DNA from: Haliclona indistincta
Lineage: Eukaryota > Porifera > Demospongiae > Haplosclerida > Chalinidae
Direction of reading: 5' to 3'
Assembly: GCA_964017065.1 (NCBI GenBank)
Contig: OZ024786.1
Coordinates: 12,753,969 to 12,817,968 of the forward strand
Length of the DNA stretch: 64,000 nt
Shown piece by piece: positions 21,801 to 31,867 of the stretch (position 1 is its first letter; each line of letters opens with the position of its first letter). Made by a program: the position numbers and the translations under genes. The notes below the pieces were generated by a model that did no database searches, was not told the DNA's origin, and saw only the letters and a list, made by a program, of their open reading frames with translations.

Positions 21801-24800
21801 GAAGCGTAGAGCGTCACGATCTCTTTCATCCATCTGGATCATCAGGAAAGCCTTCTCCACATCGGCGGTCAAGGCAATTGGGTAGAATCTGAACCGGAGT
21901 AAAATATCAAAAATAATCTGGTGGAATTTTGGACCCTTGTACAAGCACTCATTCAACGACGGCCCTGAGTCTTTCGCTGAAGCATCATAGACCACTCTTA
22001 GTTTCGTGGTTAGCTTGTCTGAACGGACTACGCCATGGTGAGGAAGATAGTGAACTGGCTCAGCTGTCTTGTCTTCTGGATTGACTGACTCAATAATTCC
22101 CTTGTTGAGTTGTTCCTTGATGATCATGTCATACTCTTCCATTATCTTAGGATCGTGTCTCAATCGTTTGAGTAGTCCTTTGAGTCTTTTCAAACTTAGT
22201 TGGTAGTTGTCAGCCAAAGGTTTGTGAAATTCTTTCCATGGAAGACAAACTTGATAGCGACCGCCTTGCAATGACACTGACTTAGTAAACTGCTCGTACA
22301 GAGAACATGCATTTTCTTGCTGACTAATTCCAAACGATTCAATTTCCCAAAAGGCACGTAGTTGATCTTCTAGTGGTTCATCGTTCATGAGTTGACAATC
22401 GACCTGTAGCTGATGAGTGATTGCTGTGTGAGTGATAGAAGATTCAGAGGTGACCGTCGGTCCAGATAGTACCCACCCTAGCTTGGTGTGAATCGCTGTG
22501 GGTCCGGTTCCAGTGCGACAGATATCTCCTGTGACTAGATCCCAGTAATAATCGCAGCCAATCAGCAGGTCAATAGGAAGATCAGAAGTACCGTCAGTTG
22601 GGTCAGCTAGATCAAGAGTCATTAACTGTTCATTAGCAGTGATAGAAGTGTCAATTGACTGGCAGGTGATCGGCTCACAAATAGAGGGTACAACATACAG
22701 GGTAAGGTTCATGGTAGATCGCTCCCTGAGACGCATACCGACAGAAACAATAGGGCAGATTCTGTCCTGTCCTCTTTTTGCTCCAAAGGTGGCAATTGAT
22801 AGAGTCTGTGTGTCAGTAGCTTTCAACTTAAGTAACTTCATAGCACGCTCCGTTAGGTAAGATCTTTGACTTCCTGTATCAAAAAGAACACGCAGTTTGA
22901 TAGCAGATCTTGGCCGTGACAAATTGTGTATCTTAGTTAGGGCAGTCTGCAATAAGATGCCTCTTCTTTTGGCGGAGCAGAAAGTAGTGGTGGTTGGTGT
23001 GCTGCTACTTGACCCTGGGGAGTATGGTTGAGCCTTTGGGTTCAGTGGTGATTTGCCCGGTTGGTCAGTTGCAGGTGTACTGTTCTTCTCACAAATTGTG
23101 GTGTGATGTCTCCCTTGACAGAGTTTGCATTTGGCTGCAGAGCGGCAAAGACGCGAGACGTGACCCTTCCTCAAACAGTTGTAACAACGACTACTCTCGC
23201 GGAGTATCTTCTTTCGTTTGTTTATGTCAGTAACAACTCTGCAATTCGTTGATGGATGAGACTGCTGACAGAAGATACACTTGGTAGAATCATTAACATT
23301 AGCAGGAAAGGCAGAAGTTGGTGTACGTTCTTGTTGCCTATGGCGAGGATGAGAGTGTGGTATGGAGCTGTTTGCTCTTTCACGTGCACTTAACTCAAGT
23401 TCGAAAGTCTCAAGAAGGTTGTCCATGTCTAACTTGTCTGCAGAGATCTTGCGACTGACGACCAACCGTAATTCAGGGGGCAACTTGTTCAAAAGGACTG
23501 ATGAGAGCATGGCTCCATAAGATCCTGATTCGACTCCCAGTGCTTTTAGACTTCGAATGTTGGCTTCCGACTGATCGTATAAGCGTCGCAACTCTCGTAG
23601 GTGTCCATCAGATGTCACCGCACTAACATGTAGCAGCGCATCCATGTGCTTCGAAATAATCAGTTGTCTGTTCCCGAACCGTTTCTTTAATATTTCGACA
23701 GCTTCCTTGTAATTTGAGGCTGTCATACTCATGCCTGAGATAGCGTCGCGTGCAGTTCCTTCAAGTAAGGATCTTAGGTGGTTGAATTTGTCAACTTCTG
23801 GTAAACGATCATTAGTGTGTACTGCAGAGTCGAACGAATCCCAGAAGCTAGTCCACTTCATGAGGTTGCCGTTGAAGTGTGGTAATGAAAGTTTAGGTAA
23901 CTTGACTCTGTCTGGTAAAGTGGTAGGAGCATGAATTACGGTACCAGGATAAGCATGATCAACGGCGTCAGGGTGAGTTACCAAACTGGTGACACCAGTG
24001 TGAGTCGACAGGGGAACAAAACTGTGTGCACCAGAGTGAGTCGACGGAGAGGCATGGATAGGTACACCAGAGTGAGTCGACGGAGAAACATGACTGTGTG
24101 CACCAGAGTAAGTCGACGGAGAGTCATGGATGGGTACACCAGAGTGAGTCAACAAAGAGGCGTGGATAGGTGCACCAGAGTGAGTCGACGGAGAGGCGTG
24201 GATAGGTACACCAGAGTGAGTCGACGGAGAGGCGTGGATAAGTGCACCAGAGTGAGTCGACGGAGAGGCGTGGATAGGTACACCAGAGTGAGTCGACGGA
24301 GAGGCGTGGATAGGTACACCAGAGTGAGTCGACGGAGAGGCGTGGATAGGTACACCAGAGTAAGTTGATGGAGAGACATGGCTGTGTACACCAGAGTAAG
24401 TCGATGAAGGAACATGACTAGGTACACCAGAGTGAGTCGACAAAGAGGCGTGGATAGGTGCACCAGAGTGAGTCGACGGAGAGGCGTGGATAGGTACACC
24501 AGAGTAAGTTGATGGAGAGACATGGCTGTGTACACCAGAGTAAGTCGATGAAGGAACATGACTAGGTACACCAGAGTGAGTCGACAAAGAGGCGTGGATA
24601 GGTGCACCAGAGTGAGTCGACGGAGAGGCGTGGATAGGTACACCAGAGTAAGTTGATGGAGAGACATGGCTGTGTACACCAGAGTAAGTCGATGAAGGAA
24701 CATGACTAGGTACACCAGAGTGAGTCGACAAAGAGGCGTAGATAGGTGCACCAGAGTGAGTCGACGGAGAGGCGTGGATAGGTACACCAGAGTAAGTTGA

Positions 24801-26111
24801 TGGAGAGACATGGCTGTGTACACCAGAGTAAGTCGATGAAGGAACATGACTAGGTACACCAGAGTGAGTCGACAAAGAGGCGTGGATAGGTGCACCAGAG
24901 TGAGTCGACGGAGAGGCGTGGATAGGTACACCAGAGTGAGTTGATGGAGAGACATGGCTGTGTACACCAGAGTAAGTCGATGAAGGAACATGACTAGGTA
25001 CACCAGAGTGAGTTGATAGAGGAGCATGACCAGGATAAGAGAGAGAAGAAGTGACACCAGGATAAATGAACGAAGGGTCATGCCAAATCGGAAACGTACT
25101 GAGTGTAGTGGGATGAACCAGGTTAGTAGCTGTAATTGGCGAGGTTGGCGAAGTATACGCAACAGCACCTGGTGTGTCCAGAGCGTTCGGAGGAGTGTAA
25201 GCTGCACTAGCACCTGGTAAGATCCAGTGAACGTGTCTAGGACTTGGAACCGGCACAGTTAGAGGATCATAAGTGGCAACTGGCGCAGTTAAGTAATCGT
25301 GAGAGGTAACTGGCGCAGTTAAGGGATCATGAAGGGCAACTGGCGCAGTTAAGGGAACGTGAGAGGTAGCTGGCGCAGTTAAGGGATCATGAAGGGCAAC
25401 TGGCGCAGTTAAGGGAACGTGAGAGGTAGCTGGCGCAGTTAAGGGATCATGAAGGGCAACTGGCGCAGTTAAGGGATCATGAAGGGCAACTGGCGCAGTT
25501 AAGGGAACGTGAGAGGTAGCTGGCGCAGTTAAGGGATCATGAAGGGCAACTGGCGCAGTTAAGGGATCATGAAGGGCAACTGGCGCAGTTAAGGGATCGT
25601 CAGAATTCATAGCTGGTATTGTAGAGTTGTCAGTAACCTCATCTTCAGGTGGTGGGGTTGATGAATCCTGTAGGTTACTCACGTCTTCATATTCGAAAGG
25701 TTGTGGTGGGAGTGGCGACCGTTGCATTCTGCGCCATTTAATTACGACCACAATCTCCTCTAGTGCTTCTTCTATACGATACAAGGCTAAACTGATCTTC
25801 TCTTGTACTTGATCAGTTTGCTCGACCTCTGCTTCTATTTCATCGTCAGCAATGTGTGCAATGATTTCAGCATCTAGACCGCTAAGCAGCTTGGATTTAG
25901 TCGTCAGTTGTGCTCTCAACTGCTTCAACTTCGGTGCGTTCACTGCCGCTATCGCTGGGTCTACCTGATTAATCATTTTCGTAGCTGAGGATCGATGCCC
26001 TTTCCTCGAAGCCTTCTTAGTTTTCAATTCTGCAGCGTCGAGGCTGGCGGGTTTCATTTTTGCGTCGGCGTCGACGGTTGTTTCTGTTGTTTCAGTTTGA
26101 TAGTCGCACAT
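18831..26111 (-). CDS. BEL/Pao gag-pol polyprotein with one in-frame stop
   Basis: A 2,063-codon frame starts at 26111 and ends in TAG at 19920-19922. The same frame continues without shift to a stop ending at 18831, about 2,426 codons in all. Order by residue: coiled N-terminal region; tandem Pro/Ser/Thr-rich repeats (about 170-290 and 355-725); gag; three CCHC-type zinc knuckles (about 940-1015); aspartic protease LFDTGSQ (about 1075); reverse transcriptase with YVDD (about 1495); RNase H; integrase HHCC finger and DDE core with later residues in SDNGK and GGAFERL. The TAG falls inside the integrase core, after the first acidic residue. It either inactivates this copy or requires readthrough. 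No envelope gene is seen. Confidence 0.92.
23940..25025 (-). repeat. 36-bp coding minisatellite in the retrotransposon gag
   Basis: About 30 tandem copies of a 12-residue unit of the form P-S-T-H-S-G-V-P-I-H-A-S. Variants (SHVPSSTYSGVH) recur in the same order, giving a 4-unit higher-order repeat of about 144 bp seen about five times. Open frame is kept throughout. Confidence 0.9.
25250..25605 (-). repeat. 30-bp coding minisatellite in the retrotransposon gag
   Basis: About twelve tandem copies of a 10-residue unit DPLTAPVALH with variant VPLTAPATSH, upstream of the 36-bp array in the same reading frame. Units alternate in blocks, showing duplication of two- or three-unit sets. Confidence 0.9.
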
Positions 26112-26252
26112 TATCCGAACTCAGTGCAAAAGTGTGTGTACAAACATAAACTCACGAGACACGTGGAGAATTCTATCCGGAGCCCACTTGGATCTAGGAG
26201 ACTGCTTCCTTGCGTCTTGCAACTCCTACAGGTAATCCGGTTCGAAGGACCA

Positions 26253-26444
26253 TGTAAACTGCCGGATTCTCTTCCAGAGTAGGCTTTGATCGCTATCGAT
26301 CTCGCGATGCACACCGATTCACTCACTGCTCTCGAGCTCTCTCTGAATGTTTATTTCAATGTGCGTCATGAATCAACGGTGATTAATAATGATAATATGC
26401 AATAATAGCGCTAATGATAGGTTCGTCCCTGGGACAGTTCAACA
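26253..26444 (-). repeat. 5' LTR of the BEL/Pao element
   Basis: 192 bp, uninterrupted, with TGT...ACA ends. As the element reads on the minus strand, this is the promoter-bearing LTR. The gag start codon lies about 140 bp downstream. Confidence 0.9.
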
Positions 26445-27759
26445 GATCACGATCGAGAAATCGCGGAATTTATATTGCCGTTTCGCTAAAAACTAAGTTC
26501 AAAAGGCACATGCCAGGAGAATTTCACGACTGTTCGTGGGTGTTTTGGTCTCGGCACTGCTCGCGTAAAGGCGCTAGGCGAGTTGAAGAAAGAAGAAGAA
26601 GAAGAATAAGAAGAAAACGAAGATGACGAAACTCGATTTTCACCGTTTCCAGGTTCGTCACTTTAGTAACAATCTCGAGCAATCTCCTTGCTACTGTAAG
26701 ATGGGGCAACGCCAGATAGCAGATTGGGTATGGCTAAGTTCACCCATCCTGATGCCGGAAGTAAAATATTCACGTGACTAAAGGGGGAGTGTCTGCATCC
26801 GATCTGGCGGGCAACGCGCGCGAAACTTGAACTTTACTACAGCGGTTTTCCAAAATCTTGCAACAATCAACCGTCAACGGCCGACCGTAAACGAGGACTA
26901 CGCATGCGCAATGTGATCTCAAGAGGAATGGATGCAGCTCTCAGAGCTCTTGTGACAGCAAGTCAGCTCAAATCAACGTGGAAGGAAGTAGTAGACGTCT
27001 ATTTCTAACTTCTCTGCTGGTGTACACAATTGTTATCTTCTCACAGACAGAGTTACGAACACGCATGCGTGCGACGCTTGACGGTACAGTATTGCAAGAT
27101 CTCTGAAAACCGCTGTACAGTTAGCGTATACTTTATTTGCCTACCCCAGAGCAAACCTCTCCTTCTTTTGTACACGAGCAACGGTCTCAAACCAAGTGTA
27201 AGCCCTTGTCTGGACACAAGTTACCTCTGATCATTGAGTAGCAATGTTGATTTTTCCTTTTTCTTAGAAATCTATTGCAAGACATGCATCCAGAACTATG
27301 ACTGAACTCTCTGAAGATTAATTTTGTTCTTGAATAATTATAATTATGCTAGTATTATTCTATCTATGCAGTGATTAGCCAAGTACAATTGGACAGTTTA
27401 AAACAGTACAATAAGATAGGACAATACAAACAGGCGACAGATCTGTGAGGGGGAAAGACACCAGTCACACACTGTTCATGAGAATCTTACAAAACATACA
27501 GAATGAGTGATGTTTCTATCCACTATACAGCAGGACTCCTCTTTACAATGCCCTCCTCAGGGACACTGACAGTTGCTCTGTGAAAAGACATCATAGTTAT
27601 CATACATCACTACTAGCAGCATTGCTGCAGCTACATGAGTAGTTCTGAAGCGTATACCTGTACCGTAGGCTACCTTGTCGAGGGTGCTATAGTGTGTACT
27701 GTTGTGACCTTTTGTTGTCAGACAGACATTATTTTTATTACAAGTAACTTGAATTGTAT

Positions 27760-28336
27760 CATGTGATCTAGCCTCATCCCCAGGCCCCGCCTCCCAAAGC
27801 TGAGAAGAGGGCCTGGTACACACTGTGTGCGCATGCGTCTATTATTCATTGAACTTTAATTGCGATGACGTCGTGAGATGGTAATTATTTATGTGACGTA
27901 TTTGCCTACGGGCGATATTATTGCAGCTTTCACTCCCTTTTTGCCGTAAGCCATCCACCTGGTCAACCATAAGAGACAACTACTACTACTAAGCTGTCAG
28001 TACGACTGTAGTTATGGTCGAAAATGAATGGTAAAACTTGATAGCACAATATCCAATAGGTGAGCCACACGAAAACATCACGGCCTTCATATACATGGCT
28101 CACGCTGGCTAACTCTTCTGGCTTTGGTGTCAAATATGAACATCCGATGCACTGGAGTGCATACAAGATTGTAGCCTCGAAATCTGCTCCACTAACTTCA
28201 GTGACGTAAAGTGTAACGATCATGAACGGAAAATATCCGGTGATTTCTGGAATTCCGGCGCATGCGTACACAGTGTGTACCAGGCCCTCTCCTCAGCTTT
28301 GGGAGGCGGGGCCTGGGGACGAGGCTACATGTGATC
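27760..28336. mobile_element. TAGCCTCG-family MITE, 9-bp TSD
   Basis: A 559-bp element (27769-28327) with about 70-bp inverted ends beginning TAGCCTCATCCCCAGGCCCC, flanked by CATGTGATC. Inserted into the 10-bp-TSD transposon. The same family is at 31306-31834. Confidence 0.88.
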
Positions 28337-28608
28337 ATGTCACCTCTGTTCTCATCTGCCTTTTTATTCATGCTAGCATTCTGTCAGCTGGTCTGTCATA
28401 ATACTTTTATGCTGCCGGTTTTATATATCTCTGTCAACGATAGAGCGAACCCTGCTTACTAAGATACTACATGTACTACAGTGCTAACCTTTATGGTACA
28501 CTTGGTGACTAGCCTCTCTTCATACCACCCGCTACAGTACCAAAACCAAAGCTCTGCTGTATAGGTGTCTGAGCTGATGGTGGTGGTTCTGGGTATAGAT
28601 TTGCTGCT

Positions 28609-28990
28609 CAGAACGTCTTTTAATCCGTTAGCTGCCTCGGGAGAAGAGTAGCTCTACAAACCCTCTTATCTTCTACAACAGAGAAGAAAAGCATTCTTCT
28701 TTCTACAACAGAGAAGAAAGAAGAACACCTGAGACGTACATATAGGAATGCCTGATACATGGGCACTCATGTTGAGCTATTTGCTGCAGCCACTTATTTC
28801 AATATACCAGTGTAAACTTTTGTCGCAGATCACAAAAATTTACGATGGGAAGTGTATAAGCCACTAACAACTAAGAATCTACATTATCCTGTCACTGTGA
28901 AAAATAACTAGATGAGTTGTTTACTACTCAACAAAGCCACATCGAACTCCTATACTATCCCAACACACACTACGATAGCAATGTAGATTG
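28609..28990 (+). pseudogene. Decayed OTU-domain cysteine protease gene
   Basis: The + strand keeps OTU landmarks: a degenerate cysteine-loop segment near 28609 (QNVF, stop, SVSCL, with the nucleophile Cys missing), a mid-domain stretch near 28771 (VELFAAATYFNIPV), and the C-terminal histidine motif near 28935-28979 (SHIELLYYPNTHYDS). Several in-frame stops and a frame change separate them. It lies inside the 10-bp-TSD transposon, so it was probably element cargo. Similarity is by motif only. Confidence 0.65.
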
Positions 28991-29359
28991 TAACACTGAA
29001 CTATGCAGTACCACTAAGCCTCAAGTCAAATCCTTTACAGATACCAATCACAAGTCATTGAACTGTGTATAAACTCAGTATACACATGATTAATATACAC
29101 TAGTATGTTCTGTTATTTACATATTTCTATCTCAACACCCCACCCTTGGTTACCTGATAATGATTGCTACTGTCTGTGTAGACCAGCTGAGCATCCTCAC
29201 GTCCCTCATCAGCTCACTGGAGTCACTGCACTGATGTGTCAGTGTCTGCCTGTCTGGGCCTATAGGCGAGGCTATTTAGGGGCGGGGCGCATATCAAACC
29301 ACGCCTTTGCCACGTGACTTCCGGCACCAGGATGGGTGAACTTAGCCATACCCATAGCA

Positions 29360-31200
29360 GATTTAAGGAGTCTCGTTAAGCGGAGACTTCCTAATTAATA
29401 GGGTTCTCCTCAGCACTCGCGTTATGCGAGTCATCATCGATACTAATTGCAAGAGACTTCCCCTCTCTCAGCCGAGCTCTCAGCAACCGCCTTTGCCAGT
29501 GGACACGAGATGGTAGCGCTACTAGCACGTTGGTAAGCACCTAGAATAGCTAGTATACATCTTTAATACTCTGCCCCGACCTCTGTACATGCAGTCTGGT
29601 GAGGTTGCTCATAATAAACATGTGGTCTCAATCAAGTTGACCCTGATGAGCATTTTTTTTTGCGATAGGTGAGTTGCAAGTGTATGTTTTATTTGTCAGA
29701 AAGTGTTTCATTCTGAGATCCTAAAGCTATATTCAAACTTTTATCATTGTCACTTCTCTAGATGATTGTATGGTTGTTGATAATACCTTCTATGCCATTC
29801 CATGATTCCCGAACCCGACACAAGCAGTCTGCACGAATCTCTCAAGTGCTTATTGAATGTCTCAGGACTGACATCAGCTGTGACCTTGTAGTATTTGGCA
29901 AAATAATGTAATTTTGTTGTCTAAAATTTTAATACAGTTTATACTATCTTAATCCAATTCTACAAACTTGTCTGGGAGAGGGTTAATTACTGGGATACTC
30001 TCACACACCTTTCCACTTGCTACAGACACGATGCTGTTGTAGTGACAATTTATCTCATAATGAAGTTCAAAATGAGATGGCCCAGGAACACCATCCAAGG
30101 GGCTACCAGCAAGATCTGGGTATCGAAATGAATGGCGAAGTGGTTGGATGGTTTGCCAGTGTGGTCCTGAACCAGGTGTTGAACAGCAAAAGAAAATTGG
30201 CACTTGAAAGTAGCATGATACAGCCAATAGCTTGATGTGTGTCACCCAATGATCCTGCTCCATCATGTATTGTGTATGTTCTTTGAAAGTGGGACGGTTC
30301 ACGGGCATCAGGAATTGCTGAAAAATAACCTCATTGTGCATTTCAAATCGAACTGTCATTGTACGAAACTCCCAATAGTACTCATCTGTTCCAAACAGAT
30401 GGAACGAAAAGCACCTAAAGAGACAATTGCCGTCCCCTAGTGCTGCGACAATTTTTCTTCCTTGAGAGCGTAGAAATTCATGAATTGTCATGCCGACCTG
30501 TGCAATACCATGAAATTATAACGTATTATTGAAATTCATTCTTAAACTAATAATACCTCTACAAATTCAGCTACTGTGCTTAGCTTCTTGTCACCCTTGT
30601 CATCTGTACCATTGGGTGCACATGTCTATGAAAAATAATGAATATTTGATGTACCATTCATACCGATTGATATGTACTTTACTATAAACTTACGGTTTTG
30701 AACTTAGTCAATTCTTCAGTAGATTCATCATGCAAGACTCAGATGATGACTGTAATTGTGAAAAGAGAAGTGTAAATTTAGATTCAGATCACAACTGATA
30801 ACTGACTGTCAAAAGTCTCTTAAATGTAGTCCCATGACCTGGACATTCAAAATCTGAATCTGACCATCTTTGGTCCGAGTCTTCATTCTCTTCCAAGTCA
30901 TTCATGACCAATGTCGATGATCACCAGCTGGTGGTCCGATCGCTAGGATAGCTTGCTAATTTGGTACTTTGTGGTATTATAAGCGTACTATATAGCTCAG
31001 ACTAAGTTGGAGCAATTGAAACGGCTGCAACAGCGAGTTTAGTAACTGTGACTGAATTGAACGCGCGCTGAGTTCCCGCGCTTACAAGAGGAAATTCCTC
31101 CTATTAAACGAAGCAATTACTCGCACAAGCGCGAGTACTGAGGAGAACCCTGTTGAGTAAAGTAATTAGGAAGTCTGCGCTTAACGAGACTCGATTTAAG
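29360..31200. mobile_element. DNA transposon with 8-bp TSD carrying an OTU gene
   Basis: Element 29368-31192 (1,825 bp), inverted ends of roughly 75 bp beginning GAGTCTCGTTAAGCG, flanked by GATTTAAG on both sides. The single target is at 4576-4583 in the intact R1 copy. Eight-base duplications occur in hAT, P and some other superfamilies; the termini fit none I can name with confidence. No transposase is encoded, and the only gene seen is the OTU gene on the minus strand. Confidence 0.85.
29949..30905 (-). CDS. OTU-domain cysteine protease (transposon cargo)
   Basis: Likely deubiquitinase-type OTU protein of about 242 aa in four exons: 30905-30839, 30737-30694, 30625-30557 and 30497-29949. 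Phases agree across the three introns, though the first donor (GTCATG) and second acceptor (CTGAG) are weak. The last exon holds the OTU core: GDGNCLFRCFS with the nucleophilic Cys preceded by Asp, and HFELHYEINCHYNSI with the catalytic His. The N-terminus is acidic. The frame is intact with all catalytic residues, unlike the decayed OTU gene next door. Substrate unknown; a role in protecting the element is speculation. Confidence 0.8.
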
Positions 31201-31296
31201 TGCCGTCTTTGGACGTATAAAATTCATCACCAGGCGAAATATCAGCGTTTGAACGCTAATACATTGTATGTAGCCGCCATCTTGTTTTCTCGTTCA

Positions 31297-31843
31297 ACCC
31301 TACATTAGCCTCGCCTCCAGGCCACTCCCCCTGCTGAGGAGATGGCCTGGTCCAGACTGTCTGCGCATGCTCCAATATTACCAGTAAAACCTGGTAATCA
31401 GTAAAACATCGAACACGATCGGGGCATTTAACGCACACTATCGAGACATGTCCGTTTCATCTTCCTATTGGAACAGCTAGTTTAAACTACGCAAGAAGGC
31501 TTCTGGTGCATACATGCTGTTGTACCCAAAAGAAATGGCGTTTTTGGTCTCGAGAGAGTGATTCTAGCACACGGAAGTCGGTAGATCGTCAAGTGGGCGT
31601 GGCTAACTTCGCTCGCAAGCCATCGCGCAAGAATCACGTTGTGCTAGTTGATATTGCGTATTATCAGTGATCACAGCACTAGTTTGTACGAGTAATGGTT
31701 ACAAAGGTTAGTGAAATGCACAGAAACAAAGGCTAGAATTACTGTCCGCACTTTGAGGGTTAAGGAAAATCTTCGCGCATGCGTATGCAGTCATTACCAG
31801 GCCATTATATAAAAATGGCCTGGATGCGAGGCTAACCCTACAT
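31297..31843. mobile_element. TAGCCTCG-family MITE, 9-bp TSD
   Basis: A 529-bp element (31306-31834), ends TAGCCTCGCCTCCAGGCCA and TGGCCTGGATGCGAGGCTA, flanked by ACCCTACAT. The empty site is at 4475-4483 in the intact R1 copy. No coding potential. Confidence 0.88.
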
Positions 31844-31867
31844 AGGGAGGCACTACCGTGCCTCCCT

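Larger units (their letters stand above)
17116..26449 (-). mobile_element. BEL/Pao LTR retrotransposon
   Basis: Complete element on the minus strand, 17121-26444, flanked by the 5-bp duplication GATCA (17116-17120, 26445-26449). The intact R1 copy shows the single target at 4877-4881. LTRs are about 192 bp, with TGT...ACA ends. Left of the right LTR the minus strand reads TGGTCCTTCGAACCGG, a primer-binding-site-like segment whose tRNA I could not assign. A purine-rich GGCGGGAG abuts the left LTR. Order of domains (gag, protease, RT, RNase H, integrase) and motif types fit BEL/Pao. The two LTRs differ at only about three positions, so the insertion is fairly young. Confidence 0.93.
26716..29363. 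mobile_element. DNA transposon with 10-bp TSD (Mutator-like size class)
   Basis: Element 26726-29353 (2,628 bp) has inverted ends of at least 40 bp starting GGGTATGGCTAAGTTCACCC. It is flanked by ATAGCAGATT on both sides; the intact R1 copy has one such site (4580-4589). A 9-11-bp TSD is typical of Mutator-like elements, but no transposase remains, so the family is inferred. It contains a second inverted-repeat pair (about 26840-26890 with 27075-27130), a nested MITE (27769-28327) and a decayed OTU gene (28609-28990). Confidence 0.8.
16306..31867. repeat. R1 copy 2, exploded by nested transposons
   Basis: Inverse-orientation copy of the repeat at 4451-5705. Its pieces are 16306-17120, 26445-26725, 29354-29367 (target remnants), 31193-31305 and 31835-31867. 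Joined in order they follow the intact copy. Insertions: BEL/Pao (17121-26444), a 10-bp-TSD transposon (26726-29353), an 8-bp-TSD transposon (29368-31192) and a 9-bp-TSD MITE (31306-31834). Confidence 0.85.

Noticed and set aside
23940..25025. CRISPR-like regular 36-bp repeat
   Set aside because: Repeats are contiguous without spacers, in frame inside a retrotransposon polyprotein, in a eukaryotic genome.
24149..25213. 354-codon minus-strand frame and a plus-strand frame of Arg/Val/Ser repeats at 23931-24368
   Set aside because: Alternative frames of the 36-bp coding minisatellite in the retrotransposon gag; no independent start context or domain.
27963..28271. 102-codon minus-strand frame
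   Set aside because: Lies within the interior of the TAGCCTCG MITE; no similarity to any family I know.
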